Shown here piece after piece: positions 1 through 8,791 of a stretch of 64,000 bases of DNA. Below the pieces are notes generated by a model. That model made no database searches. It saw only the letters and a program-made list of their open reading frames with translations, and was not told the DNA's origin. How positions within the stretch are numbered: the first letter of the stretch is position 1; every line of letters starts with the position of its first letter. This DNA is from Deefgea salmonis (GTDB lineage Bacteria; Pseudomonadota; Gammaproteobacteria; Burkholderiales; Chitinibacteraceae). Location: assembly GCF_020531905.1 (NCBI RefSeq), contig NZ_JAJAWG010000002.1, forward strand, positions 62,001-126,000, given 5' to 3'. A program made the translations under genes and the position numbers.

Positions 1-912
1 CAAAGCTATTGGCCCAATGGCCCGGGGTTTAACCAAAATCTATTTGGTGCCGCATGGCCGTATCGTGCTTGGGGTAGTGTGAGTGATTTTGCGATTAGCA
101 CCGAAAAACTTGATCAATTACGCGCGCAGCTGTTCGGCAATCCAGCGCAATTGCGGATGGTGTTGACCGGCGTTGCCGATTTGGCGCAGGCCAAAGACTT
201 GGTTGAGCGCTATATCGCCAGCATTCCGCCAGCCAAGCCAACGGCAGTGACCTTGTTACCGAGCAAAATTGAACCCAAAGTCCAATCGTTGTCGAACACC
301 GTGCTCAGTGAACGCTTGAAAGAGTCGCTGAAGACATTTACGTTTCATGATGATAAGTATACTGTCTGGAGCGTTGCGCTAGAAGGCGTAGCGGCCAATA
401 CCCAGAATGCCTTCTTGCAAGAAGGCTTAAACGATGTGATTAAACAGCGCTTGTTGACCACATTGCGCGAGCAGGCCGGTGATTCTTATACCGTAAATGC
501 CTGGGGTGAAATGTCGCAATACTTTGGCCCAACACTGGGTTTGGAGTACAGCGTAACGCGTGAAAAGTGCGGTCAGGCTTTAGTGCTGGCCGCGCAGGAA
601 TTGCGAAAACTCAGTCAAAACTCAGTGACCGATACCGAGCTCAAAGCGATGCATGAATTCATGCAAAAAGGCCTTGATAACGGACCTAAATATCCCTACT
701 GGTATGCGTATTCGCAAATGTTTCACTGGGTTTATAACCATGACTTGAGCTGGGTGAATCCAAAACCCGAGCAGATTTTGACCCGTGCCAACGTCGATGC
801 GGCTGCCAAAAGCTGGTTTGTGCCGGAAAAATGGATTGTGGCTGCCGACGCCTGCAAAACCTTGCCCGATTTAACTGTGCTCGATCAAACGGTGACTGCG
901 GCGAGCCATTAA
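1..912 (+). CDS. M16 (insulinase/pitrilysin-like) peptidase, C-terminal part
   Basis: The reading frame is open from base 1 and ends at TAA 910-912, so the gene begins outside the window. The GTG at 79 is internal. The roughly 303 visible residues resemble the C-terminal M16 domain of pitrilysin-type zinc proteases: mixed alpha/beta, with a stretch near NAWGEMSQYFGPTLGLEYSV and a terminal part where M16 proteins carry their inactive second domain. The zinc motif HxxEH is not in the visible part and would be in the missing N-terminal half, so activity cannot be judged. M16 proteins of this size class in Proteobacteria are usually periplasmic or membrane-attached and degrade peptides. The gene converges with the next one on a shared hairpin terminator. 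Family assignment is likely; the exact subgroup (PqqL-like or other) is not resolved. Confidence 0.7.
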   Translation, partial: QSYWPNGPGFNQNLFGAAWPYRAWGSVSDFAISTEKLDQLRAQLFGNPAQLRMVLTGVADLAQAKDLVERYIASIPPAKPTAVTLLPSKIEPKVQSLSNTVLSERLKESLKTFTFHDDKYTVWSVALEGVAANTQNAFLQEGLNDVIKQRLLTTLREQAGDSYTVNAWGEMSQYFGPTLGLEYSVTREKCGQALVLAAQELRKLSQNSVTDTELKAMHEFMQKGLDNGPKYPYWYAYSQMFHWVYNHDLSWVNPKPEQILTRANVDAAAKSWFVPEKWIVAADACKTLPDLTVLDQTVTAASH

Positions 913-923
913 TCCGTAAAAAT

Positions 924-961
924 AAAAAAGCCACTGCCAGATTGATTGCAGTGGCTTTTTT
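924..961. terminator. Bidirectional intrinsic terminator
   Basis: The arms are AAAAAGCCACTGC and GCAGTGGCTTTTT, a perfect hairpin with an 11-nt loop, A-run before and T-run after. It serves the M16 gene on + and the YkgJ-type gene on -, whose stop codon lies at its right edge. Confidence 0.9.
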
Positions 962-1260
962 TATTGGCGACAGTGGCGTTGCGGTGCAGTGGCGATTTCA
1001 AGCTGCGTTAAATAAAACATCGCTTGCGGGGTGTTCTCACCGCACATTTCTAATGACGGTTGCAGCCCAGCGCAGACGGCTGGGCGCGATTCGAGCCCAA
1101 ATAATTCACAGCGAAAATCAGCCAGCAAATGTAAGCAGGCTTCTCCTGCAGCTTTGCCCTGAGGGTGTTTGGGGGTTGGGCTGGATATCGATGGGGCAAT
1201 ACAACAGGCCCCACAGTAAGCACGACATTGCATCGTATTTTGATCTTTTAATTCGGACAT
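961..1260 (-). CDS. YkgJ-family cysteine-cluster protein
   Basis: A 99-residue protein with an N-terminal cysteine cluster CRAYCGACC and further cysteines (EACLHL, FRCELFG, AVCAGL, EMCGEN, RHC), in the arrangement of the CxxCxxCC zinc/iron-chelating YkgJ family (UPF0153). Molecular function is unproven for the family; metal binding is predicted from the cysteines. The start is ATG at 1260, and the length is normal for the short members. It stands alone, convergent with the M16 gene and divergent from the LysE-type gene. Its context gives no clue to a partner. Confidence 0.8.
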   Translation of the reverse strand: MSELKDQNTMQCRAYCGACCIAPSISSPTPKHPQGKAAGEACLHLLADFRCELFGLESRPAVCAGLQPSLEMCGENTPQAMFYLTQLEIATAPQRHCRQ

Positions 1261-1519
1261 GGCGCAATGATACGTGATTGGGGGGAGTTAGCGTCGAGGA
1301 ATCGTATCGCTTTTGATTGCGTGAAATTTAAAATATTTTTTGTGGCAACAATGGTAATGATGGCAAGTAGTTTTCGGATGTTGTTGATAATTTTCCTATG
1401 GTGCTTTAATGTTTGAATCCTTTCATGCATCTTTCGGTTCGTATTTTTTTTCGCAAGCCATATTGATGTAATGACAAGTATTCGCATGATTCATAATTAA
1501 TTTTTTAAATGGATTTGAA

Positions 1520-2179
1520 ATGGAAATTAATTTATTCGCCATATTTGCCACTGTTGCATTAGCCCATTTCATTGCTTTACTTAGTCCCGGGCCTGATTTT
1601 TTGCTGGTGGTTAAAAGTGCAGTTAAAAATAAAAAACAAGTTGCAATTGGGGTCGCCATCGGTATTGCGTCAGCAAATGCAGTTTATATCGCTTTATGCC
1701 TGATTGGTGTGGGGGCCATTTTGGCTAGTTCAATTGTAATTATGATGGCGATTAAGCTTGCTGGAGGAGTGTTTTTAATATATCTAGCGGTTATGGCACT
1801 CAAAGCCAAGAAAAGTGATTATTCTTTTTTAGCTAATGCTGTGGATGTTAAAGAAAGTAATGAATCAACTATAGCAAAAGAATTTGTTACTGGTTTTTTG
1901 TCTGGAATTTTAAACCCGAAAAATCCTCTTTTTTATCTTAGTTTATTTACTTTGGTTTTGAATGGTGATGTTGGATTAGGGTTTAAAATCGCACTTGGTG
2001 TTTGGATGGCATTGATCGTTTTCTTGTGGGATGCATTTATTATTCTTGTTCTATCGCATAAAGATATACGTAGCATATTTAATCGCTCTGCATTTTATGT
2101 TGATAAAACAGCGGGGGTAATTTTAGGTGCCTTTGGTCTGACTCTTATATATTCGGCTATTTTTAAGGCTAATAAATAA
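1520..2179 (+). CDS. LysE/RhtB-family amino acid exporter
   Basis: A 219-residue membrane protein with about six hydrophobic segments and the family N-terminus (ALAHFIALLSPGPDFLLVV, with the SPGPDFL motif) followed by a long GVAIGIASANAVY helix. LysE/RhtB proteins export amino acids or homoserine lactones across the inner membrane; the substrate here is unknown. The gene and its flanks (about 1270-2270) are visibly richer in A+T and use more A/T-ending codons than all neighbours, suggesting recent acquisition. No recombinase or repeat flanks it. No strong Shine-Dalgarno is visible before the ATG at 1520. It converges with the large GT-C gene on the terminator at 2270-2309. The 1261-1519 upstream stretch is AT-rich with no recognised site. 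Confidence 0.88.
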   Translation: MEINLFAIFATVALAHFIALLSPGPDFLLVVKSAVKNKKQVAIGVAIGIASANAVYIALCLIGVGAILASSIVIMMAIKLAGGVFLIYLAVMALKAKKSDYSFLANAVDVKESNESTIAKEFVTGFLSGILNPKNPLFYLSLFTLVLNGDVGLGFKIALGVWMALIVFLWDAFIILVLSHKDIRSIFNRSAFYVDKTAGVILGAFGLTLIYSAIFKANK

Positions 2180-2269
2180 TTGAAATTTACATGTGATCTT
2201 AATTAAGACAACGCCCTTAAGTTTTAATAAAATTAGCAATTTCAATCTTTTTTTTTTGTGAAGATCAAC

Positions 2270-2309
2270 GCCCAATAAAAAACGACCCGCAGGTCGTTTT
2301 TTATTGGGC
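2270..2309. terminator. Bidirectional intrinsic terminator
   Basis: Arms GCCCAATAAAAAACGACC and GGTCGTTTTTTATTGGGC are fully complementary around a CGCA loop (18-bp stem). It sits between the convergent LysE-type and GT-C genes, 7 bp from the stop of the latter. Confidence 0.9.
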
Positions 2310-2316
2310 TGAGCAT

Positions 2317-5300
2317 TTAAAAATACAAAGCAATCGGTCCATAGCTGATGAATTCGAGCCAGCCTCGGGGGACGGGTAGGCCGCTGATGGCGGGGAAGTA
2401 GGCGATAAACAAGATCAGGGCGACGCCAAAGACACTCCACGGCAGATATTTGGCCCAAGTGCGGTTGGCATTGTTGAGCTGCACGGCTTGCAGCAACCAC
2501 ACCAGCGCCAAAATAATGAACGGTACCGAGGCAAAAAAGTGATAGATAAACACCAGTTTGCGCGGGATGACCGCCCAAGGTAAAAACTGCGCCAAGCCGG
2601 CAATCAGGATAAAGCCCATCGCCATTTTTTGCTGCGCGCTGAGCGTCCAGAGTGCGGCGCTGGTTTTGGCATTGCTCAGTAGCAAGCGCCAGCCGAGCAG
2701 CACTAAAAACGCCAAGGTGCCCAAATACCAAGTGATTGGGTTGCCAAAAGCACTAATGGTGGAGACTTTGGCCGGGCCAGTCCATTCGCTGCCGCCGTAA
2801 TACCACATCGGTTTGACCATCGTCGGCCATTCATACCAGAACGAGCTAAAGGGGTGGGTGGCTTTTAGCTGGCTATGGTATTGCAACATGCTGCTTTGGT
2901 TGGCGAGCATGCCGCCAATGCCTTGGCCAGTGGCTTGCATGAGCGGAATATACGCAGCGGTATAAATCAGTAGCGGAATCACAATAAAGCCCAGTACCGA
3001 AACCAATAGCGTTTGGATCAGCCATTGTGCATAGCCGCGCTGATCGGGTAGCGCCGGTGGCAATTGGCGCGCGACTTGGGCTTGTCGCCATAGGTGCCAG
3101 CTATAAAGTGCCGCGAGGCCAACGCCGTGATACAGCACAATCCACTTGCTGGCCGCGCCTAGGCCAAACATCGTGCCACAGAGTAATAGCGATTTGATGT
3201 CGGTTTGCCAGTGGTTTTTGGCTGGCTCATTTTGCATAAAGCGCAACATCCAATAGGCGCTGGCGAGGATGAAAAACACGCCATAGGTGTCAATGGTGGC
3301 AATTCGCGTTTGCGTGAAATGCATAAAATCGACCGCCAGCAGCGCGGTGGCCAAGAGTGCAAATGGCTCGGAGCGTAATAGCCGCCGCGATAGACCAAAA
3401 AACACTGGCAGCATCAAAATCCCAAAGGTCACGCCCATAAAGCGAAAGCCAAAAGGATTCATGCCAAAAATCGCCACGCCGATGGCGATGATGATTTTGC
3501 CCAAAGGCGGGTGGGTGTTTTCGGTGGCATCAATGCCTTGCAGGATTTCCCAAGCGCTGTGCGCGTGATACACCTCGTCAAAATACATGCCATTGAGCGC
3601 AGTCGATAGCGTGACAGTTTTGTCTGGTTCGTCAATCAAGGCATTGGCTTGGCTTGGCCCGCTAATTTGCTGTAGCGCCAGTAATTGCCCTTGATGGTCG
3701 CGCAGCGCCAGCTCGTTCATTTGCAAGGCGCCGGTGCTGAGATTGACCTTCAAATAGCGCGCAGGCAGATTAACCGGCAGGGTGCGCCAGCGAAATTCGG
3801 CAAAGCGATTATCAACAATAATCCCTGCGCGATTCACCCAGTTTTGCCCATCAGTCGACCAAGCGAGTGCATATTCACCCGTACCTAAACCATGGTGGTA
3901 TTGCACGCTAGCGACCGATTTGATTTGGCCCAAGTCATATACTACCGATTCCGTACCAATATTGGGCTGCCAGAATTTTTGCGGAGAAGCAAAATTGCCC
4001 AAATAGGTAAAGGCGGCAATGCTGTACAGCAGGCAAATTCCCGCCAAGGCCAACCACGCGGAACGACTCACTGGCGCTAAAGGTAATGGCTCGACCAGAT
4101 CAGCGCGCGGCGTTTGCTGTTGTGTCTGAGCGGCTGGATCGATGGCTTCAGTTTGATCGGTATCGGTATATGTTTTGATTTGGCCACGCCAAAAAATATC
4201 GTAGCCAATGCGCAAGGTTTGGATCAGTAAAATCACATTCAGCAAACTGCAGAGCAGCATAAAACCATTGCTATTGGGGACTTGCGAGCTTTGTAGCCGC
4301 GACATCATATCGAGCGTCACCAGCGTATTGGCAAAGGTTGTTATGCTGGCGGTAATGGCCAACCACAATACGCGCTTATCACCGATGACCAAAAATGCCG
4401 TTAAACCCATAAAGGCTGCGGGGAATAAATAGCGCTCGTGCATTTTGGGGCCAAGCACAAAAAACAGCACAAAAATGGCAAAAGCGCCGTACAAGAATCG
4501 GCCAGTGGCTGGGCCGCGTTGCGGGCTGGCAATGACGCCCCAGCAGACGGCAGCCAAGGCGCTTAATGTCAGCCCCCAAGCCCAAGTACTCACTTGCAAA
4601 CCCAGAAACAGCGTTTCATTCGGTAGCCAATTTTGGCCTAGTAGCGCGTAAAGATTAAATGCATTCAGCGTGAGGTAGTTGTAGCTGGCGAGCGTGCCGC
4701 CATACAGACTGAAAATCCATAAGGGTTCGCGTGAAATGGTAAACGGCAGTGACAGCAAAATAAAAGTGCCGACGGCGGCAGCGAGCGCTTTGAGCTGTAA
4801 AGTCCGATCACGCAGCGACAATAGCGCGATCAAGGCAATCGGCCCGACCAATAAAGCCTGCGGCTTAAACAGCACGGCAACGGCGTATAAACTGGCAGCC
4901 AAGACGATGCGGCGACGCTCGAGCATTAACAATGACGCGGCTAAAATCAGCGTAAAAATGCTGTCGACCTGTCCCCAAAATGCGGAGGTAACGATGGCTA
5001 AAGGATTGAGTAACCATAACAGCGCCGCGATCAGCGCCCATGCGCGATGTGGCTCGCGCGCCACGTAGAGTAAAAACACCACTCCGGCGATATCGGCCAG
5101 CATGGCCGGCATTTTGAGTAACACCAAAAATCCCGGCGTGCCGTAATGAATGCCAAAGGTGTTGGAGATCGCGCCAACCAGCCACAGTACGGTGATATAG
5201 CCGGGTGGATAATCGGCAAAATAACCCGGTTGATAAAAGCCAGCAAAGCCACGGCTATACATATCCAGCGCCCATGCGCTAAATGTGCCAACGTCTTGGG

Positions 5301-6135
5301 TGTAGCCAAGGTATGACCCCGCGCCCCATGCTTTCGCCAAAATCACCAGGGCGATTAAAGCCAGTACTGGCGCAGTTTGCTGCCAAGAACGCGTGCCATC
5401 GGCCAACGCAGCAAAGCGTTGATTGAGTGCGCTACGGTTTTGGATGGCGAGCCATGCTAAGAGTAAAAAGGCCAAGCTCGCACCGATGACCACGCTATTG
5501 ACCAGCGCCGCAGAGGGGCTGGTAGTGGCCGCAGGGGCTGGCGGTGGCGGCGTAAAGCTGATGATTTTTGCGCCCGCTGGCGGCTCGCTTTGGCTTAGGC
5601 TGATATCGTCAAACCAGACGGTGCCGGTGGCTAAACTGCCGTAAAAGCCTAGCCGAGCGGCGACTTTGATTTCTTTTTGCTCAGGGCCAGTTTTGCCCCA
5701 AGCGACGATCTGTTGCCAGTCTTGATCGCCTTTGATGTCGCCAACAAACTCCATTGCGTCAATGATGCTGAGGTTAGCGCCAGTTTTGACTGCATTGGGA
5801 ATGCCGGCGGTTTTTACCCAAGCCGATAACCGATACCAGGTATTGGGTTCAACCGGCACGGCTTGGATTAGCTTGCCATCATCGCCTTGCGGCAGGCTGA
5901 TTTTGAGCGATGCGCTGCCGCTATGGCTGACCGTGCTGTCGCGGCTGGCCTGACTGGCGGGCTCGCCTTGCGTCCAGTGGTCAAAATTCCAGCCCGCAGC
6001 GTTGCCCGATGGGCTGCTCGTTTCGGCGTCGGCATTGTGCAATAAATTGGCCGCAGTTTCGGCATGCGCAAGGCTGCTGAGGATTGGGAGTAATAATCCC
6101 AGCAGAATAATCATCGCCCATTGGCGGGTGAGCAT
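2317..6135 (-). CDS. Double GT-C glycosyltransferase with lectin-like domains
   Basis: About 1270 residues (1286 if the TTG at 6177 is used). Numbering below is from the TTG. A cleavable signal or signal anchor ends at AHA (about 39). A jelly-roll CBM4/9-like domain follows (about 42-198), then a TM segment (about 228-246). A first multi-TM GT-C module (about 270-680) has an acidic loop YTQDVGTF (about 293) and FADYPPGY (about 323), as in Gpi18-type mannosyltransferases. Next is an F5/8-type discoidin-like domain (about 725-850). The second GT-C module is of GT39/PMT type, with DEVYHAH (about 866) and THPPLGK (about 890). GT-C enzymes use polyprenyl-phosphate sugars and act outside the inner membrane. 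ATG 6135 is chosen because it gives a clean signal peptide; ATG 6156 and TTG 6177 remain possible, and none has a clear Shine-Dalgarno. The divergent GT2 and GtrA genes are the expected donor-making partners. Acceptor unknown. Confidence 0.82.
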   Translation of the reverse strand: MLTRQWAMIILLGLLLPILSSLAHAETAANLLHNADAETSSPSGNAAGWNFDHWTQGEPASQASRDSTVSHSGSASLKISLPQGDDGKLIQAVPVEPNTWYRLSAWVKTAGIPNAVKTGANLSIIDAMEFVGDIKGDQDWQQIVAWGKTGPEQKEIKVAARLGFYGSLATGTVWFDDISLSQSEPPAGAKIISFTPPPPAPAATTSPSAALVNSVVIGASLAFLLLAWLAIQNRSALNQRFAALADGTRSWQQTAPVLALIALVILAKAWGAGSYLGYTQDVGTFSAWALDMYSRGFAGFYQPGYFADYPPGYITVLWLVGAISNTFGIHYGTPGFLVLLKMPAMLADIAGVVFLLYVAREPHRAWALIAALLWLLNPLAIVTSAFWGQVDSIFTLILAASLLMLERRRIVLAASLYAVAVLFKPQALLVGPIALIALLSLRDRTLQLKALAAAVGTFILLSLPFTISREPLWIFSLYGGTLASYNYLTLNAFNLYALLGQNWLPNETLFLGLQVSTWAWGLTLSALAAVCWGVIASPQRGPATGRFLYGAFAIFVLFFVLGPKMHERYLFPAAFMGLTAFLVIGDKRVLWLAITASITTFANTLVTLDMMSRLQSSQVPNSNGFMLLCSLLNVILLIQTLRIGYDIFWRGQIKTYTDTDQTEAIDPAAQTQQQTPRADLVEPLPLAPVSRSAWLALAGICLLYSIAAFTYLGNFASPQKFWQPNIGTESVVYDLGQIKSVASVQYHHGLGTGEYALAWSTDGQNWVNRAGIIVDNRFAEFRWRTLPVNLPARYLKVNLSTGALQMNELALRDHQGQLLALQQISGPSQANALIDEPDKTVTLSTALNGMYFDEVYHAHSAWEILQGIDATENTHPPLGKIIIAIGVAIFGMNPFGFRFMGVTFGILMLPVFFGLSRRLLRSEPFALLATALLAVDFMHFTQTRIATIDTYGVFFILASAYWMLRFMQNEPAKNHWQTDIKSLLLCGTMFGLGAASKWIVLYHGVGLAALYSWHLWRQAQVARQLPPALPDQRGYAQWLIQTLLVSVLGFIVIPLLIYTAAYIPLMQATGQGIGGMLANQSSMLQYHSQLKATHPFSSFWYEWPTMVKPMWYYGGSEWTGPAKVSTISAFGNPITWYLGTLAFLVLLGWRLLLSNAKTSAALWTLSAQQKMAMGFILIAGLAQFLPWAVIPRKLVFIYHFFASVPFIILALVWLLQAVQLNNANRTWAKYLPWSVFGVALILFIAYFPAISGLPVPRGWLEFISYGPIALYF

Positions 6136-6619
6136 AGGTGCAGCAGATCGAGGCATGTCAGGCTGACTCAGTTTCAAGCAAAGTGAGCACTATAGCGACT
6201 CTAAATCCTTACGCCTAGCACGGCATTCAGAATCATTTGGCGCGGATCGCTGGCCATCATGATTGAGAAACCGCGCTTTTCTTACAAAATGAAGCCCGCT
6301 ATGGTTTGGCTGCGATACTGCAATGCAATATCAATCACCCTATATCAGTGAACGCTAAAGTGTTTGCTGGCTTGGCTTTGTCGTGTAATTGCATCACTCT
6401 GCGCGGCGGACTCGCAAAAAACAAAACCACAACTCTGCTTGAGGCGAACTGGGCTTTCCAAGGTCTCGGTGATGCTGTAAGGTCGTGAATCGTTGGTCTG
6501 ACAATATAAAAATTAAAAATAGCCTTAGAGTCTGTCGATATTTGGTTTTTCGCCATATCAATACGGTTGGCAACGTCAACAGACCCTATGCTGAGCGCCA
6601 TTTGAGCGCAGGAGGGGAC
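6136..6619. other. Divergent intergenic region
   Basis: About 480 bp between the GT-C gene and the GT2 gene. A frame open from GTG 6485 runs into the GT2 gene but lacks a Shine-Dalgarno and family similarity in its first 45 codons, so I treat it as non-coding. Promoters for both directions must lie here; I could not assign convincing -35/-10 pairs. No repeats were seen. Confidence 0.5.
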
Positions 6620-7564
6620 ATGCAACAACGTTTATCAGTGGTCATTCCGTGTTACAACGAAGAAGAGGTCATTGCCGAAACACTGCGGCGTTTGGCCGAG
6701 TTTCGCGCCATGGTGGTGGATATGGATTGCGAGTTTATTTTTGTCGATGACGGCAGTAAAGATCGGACTCGCGCTTTATTACTCGCGGCACAGGCCGAAA
6801 ACCCAGAGATGCGCGTGATTGGTTTTGCGCGTAATTTTGGTCATCAAACCGCGGTCACCGCGGGCATTGATGCCGCCAGCGGTGACGCGGTGGTGTTAAT
6901 CGATGCCGACTTACAAGATCCACCCGAAGTCATTACGGAAATGATTGCGTTATGGCGTAACGGCTATCATGTGGTCTATGGCACGCGGGTTGATCGCCCT
7001 GGCGAATCGGCGTTTAAGCTAATTACCGCCAGAGCATTTTATCGGGTGCTCAATCAACTCTCTGATGTGCCGATTCCGCTGGATACTGGCGACTTTCGTC
7101 TAATGGATAGACAGGTGGTCGAGGTGCTCAAAGCCATGCCGGAGCGCGATCGCTTTGTGCGCGGAATGGTGAGCTGGGTGGGGTTTAAGCAGGTGGCATT
7201 GCCTTATCGCCGCGCCGAGCGTTTTGCTGGTGAAAGTAAATATCCGCTGCGCAAAATGGTGCGTTTTGCCACCGACGGGATTTTGTCTTTTTCGACCAAA
7301 CCTTTGCAGCTGTCGATCACGATTGGTTTAGTCGCGTCATTTTTGGCTTTGATCGGGATTATCAATACGCTGATTGTGCGTTTAACCACCACCGATTGGG
7401 TGGCCGGTTGGGCCGAGATTATGGTGGCGATTCTGTTTATTGGCGGGGTGCAATTGCTATGTATCGGTATTTTGGGTGAGTATATCGGCCGGATTTATAA
7501 CGAAATAAAACGCCGTCCTTTATACGTGGTGCAAGATCGAATTGGTTTTCCACCGAAAGAATAA
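6620..7564 (+). CDS. GT2 polyprenyl-phosphate glycosyltransferase (GtrB/DPM1-like)
   Basis: A 314-residue protein. The GT-A nucleotide-sugar domain (LSVVIPCYNEEEVI, then FVDDGSKD, DADLQDPPE, and GDFRLMDR) fills the first 230 residues, and two TM segments form the C-terminus (about 235-260 and 270-295). GtrB/ArnC/DPM1 enzymes transfer a sugar from NDP-sugar to undecaprenyl or dolichyl phosphate on the cytoplasmic face. ATG 6620 is the start because AGGAGGGG lies 5 nt before it and homologues start at this point; an upstream GTG (6485) would add 45 unrelated residues. GtrA follows 165 bp downstream, and the GT-C transferase lies divergently. Together these form a make, flip and transfer set. 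The sugar cannot be told from sequence. Confidence 0.92.
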   Translation: MQQRLSVVIPCYNEEEVIAETLRRLAEFRAMVVDMDCEFIFVDDGSKDRTRALLLAAQAENPEMRVIGFARNFGHQTAVTAGIDAASGDAVVLIDADLQDPPEVITEMIALWRNGYHVVYGTRVDRPGESAFKLITARAFYRVLNQLSDVPIPLDTGDFRLMDRQVVEVLKAMPERDRFVRGMVSWVGFKQVALPYRRAERFAGESKYPLRKMVRFATDGILSFSTKPLQLSITIGLVASFLALIGIINTLIVRLTTTDWVAGWAEIMVAILFIGGVQLLCIGILGEYIGRIYNEIKRRPLYVVQDRIGFPPKE

Positions 7565-7729
7565 TGTTGAATTGGGCTCTGTTGACGTTGGATTTAGCCG
7601 CGTCCACTGAGCTTAGCTGCCGCAAAAGTGGTTTTGCATCGTGATCTTGCCTTGTCGTACTCGAAGTACGGTCTATGGCTTTGGCGCTTTGCCATCGCCA
7701 TATTGCACCAATACGGATTGGGCTCATCG

Positions 7730-8134
7730 ATGCACCGCACGGTCAAAAAATTCTTCATCTTTGCCGCTGTGGGCGTTTGCGGCACGGCGATTCAATATTT
7801 GGTGCTCTGGCTGGGCGTTGAGTTATTGGCGCTCAAAGCGGCCGTGGCATCAGGCATTGGCTATGCGCTGGGCTCGGTGGCGAATTATTTATTAAATTTC
7901 TTCTTCACGTTTAAACAGCATGGTCAGTCGCATCGAGAAGCCATCAGTAAGTTTTACACCATTACCGGCATCGGCTGGTGTATCAATACTGGCTTGATGG
8001 TGCTCTTAGTGGGGCATTGGCTTTGGGGCTATTGGCCAGCGCAATTATTGGCCACGGGGATTGGTTTGGTATGGAATTTTAGCGGTAGCCATTGGTGGGC
8101 GTTTCGACAAAAGCGAGCAGGGGGTATTGGGTAG
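7730..8134 (+). CDS. GtrA-family flippase-like protein
   Basis: A 134-residue membrane protein with four predicted TM segments in the GtrA pattern (KKFFIFAAVGVCGTAIQYLV, then NYLLNFFFTF). GtrA proteins are thought to flip polyprenyl-phosphate-linked sugars made by GtrB-type enzymes. ATG 7730 is preferred by homology; GTG 7628 would add 34 residues, and neither has a strong Shine-Dalgarno. The last codons (Gly-Ile-Gly-stop, GGTATTGGGTAG) lie inside the 47-bp repeat at 8123-8169, so the repeat sets the C-terminus. Confidence 0.88.
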   Translation: MHRTVKKFFIFAAVGVCGTAIQYLVLWLGVELLALKAAVASGIGYALGSVANYLLNFFFTFKQHGQSHREAISKFYTITGIGWCINTGLMVLLVGHWLWGYWPAQLLATGIGLVWNFSGSHWWAFRQKRAGGIG

Positions 8135-8169
8135 CTAGTATTGTAGAGTATGACTTGGAGTTATATACC
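8123..8169. repeat. 47-bp palindromic element, copy 1
   Basis: Begins GGTATTGGGT and ends ATATACC, 47 bp. The interior is poorly self-complementary. It covers the last four codons of gtrA including TAG, between convergent gtrA and yidB. The 36-bp repeat starts 29 bp beyond its end (arm extended from 8195). Confidence 0.75.
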
Positions 8170-8194
8170 CACGTATTTTTTGCTCTTTTGATTC

Positions 8195-8238
8195 GGGTGT
8201 TGATGGTTTTAAGTGCTTGCGGCACAGCATCAACACCC
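8195..8238 (-). repeat. 36-bp hairpin repeat, copy A (44 bp with extended arms)
   Basis: Outer arms GGGTGTTGATG and CATCAACACCC (11 bp perfect) enclose a small inner hairpin GTGC-CGCAA-GCAC on the minus strand. On the minus strand the 36-bp core GTTGATG...CATCAAC differs from copy B (62645-62680) at only two positions. It may also act as terminator for gtrA or yidB, though it lacks a T-run. Confidence 0.75.
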
Positions 8239-8258
8239 AATCTGAACATCAGCTGCAA

Positions 8259-8657
8259 TTAACCGAACAATTTACCTTTGATTAAATTCATCGCCGCACC
8301 CATCACATCAGGGCTGCCGGCTTCGATTTGGCCGTTTGGCGTTAAGCCATCGATTAATTGTGGCAAGAGTGTCGAGATTTGTCCTGCGGCAGTGGCTGGA
8401 TCAATGCCTAATTTACCAGCGATGCCGGCGACGGTTTCATTGCCGAGTACTGCTTCAATTTGCTCGCTGGAGATCGGTAGGTTTTGCCCGCTGGCCACCC
8501 ATGATTGTGCGATTTCACCTAAACCGCCATTTTGAAATTTTTCCACCACGCCAGCAACGCCGCCTTGTTGCTCAAGTAAGGTGCTGAGCATGCCCATTGC
8601 ACCTTCGCTATTGCTGCCACCGAGAAATTGACCAGCTAAAGAATCGAGTAAACCCAT
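8259..8657 (-). CDS. YidB-family protein (DUF937)
   Basis: A 132-residue soluble protein beginning MGLLDSLAGQFLGG, with a Gly/Gln-rich helical body (GGLGEIAQSWVASGQNLPIS, then LGNETVAGIAGKLGIDP) typical of YidB proteins. Function is unknown for the family. ATG 8657 is preceded by AGGA at suitable spacing. It stands alone between repeat copies on one side and the PAS-GGDEF-EAL gene on the other. Confidence 0.9.
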   Translation of the reverse strand: MGLLDSLAGQFLGGSNSEGAMGMLSTLLEQQGGVAGVVEKFQNGGLGEIAQSWVASGQNLPISSEQIEAVLGNETVAGIAGKLGIDPATAAGQISTLLPQLIDGLTPNGQIEAGSPDVMGAAMNLIKGKLFG

Positions 8658-8791
8658 GATATTTTCCTATGAAAGTGAAGGTGAAGAGCGCAACGCATGA
8701 TCTTGCTTGCGACTTATTCTTATGGAGGGGATCGATAAAAACAAGTTAAATTTTAGATTAGCTAGTGCGAGTTCAGCCAAGCATTGGCAAT

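Noticed and set aside
831-1277. 148-residue plus-strand frame over the YkgJ-type gene
   Set aside because: It crosses a strong terminator and lies antisense to a gene with a clear cysteine-cluster family match.
2123-2731. 202-residue minus-strand frame over the end of the GT-C gene and LysE gene
   Set aside because: It runs through the terminator and out of frame with the GT-C gene, with no protein-like composition.
4694-5068. 124-residue plus-strand frame inside the GT-C gene
   Set aside because: Antisense to transmembrane coding sequence, no ribosome site; composition bias explains the open frame.
7628-7729. N-terminal extension of gtrA from GTG 7628
   Set aside because: GtrA proteins begin close to the first TM segment; the added residues are not family-like. 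Kept only as an alternative.
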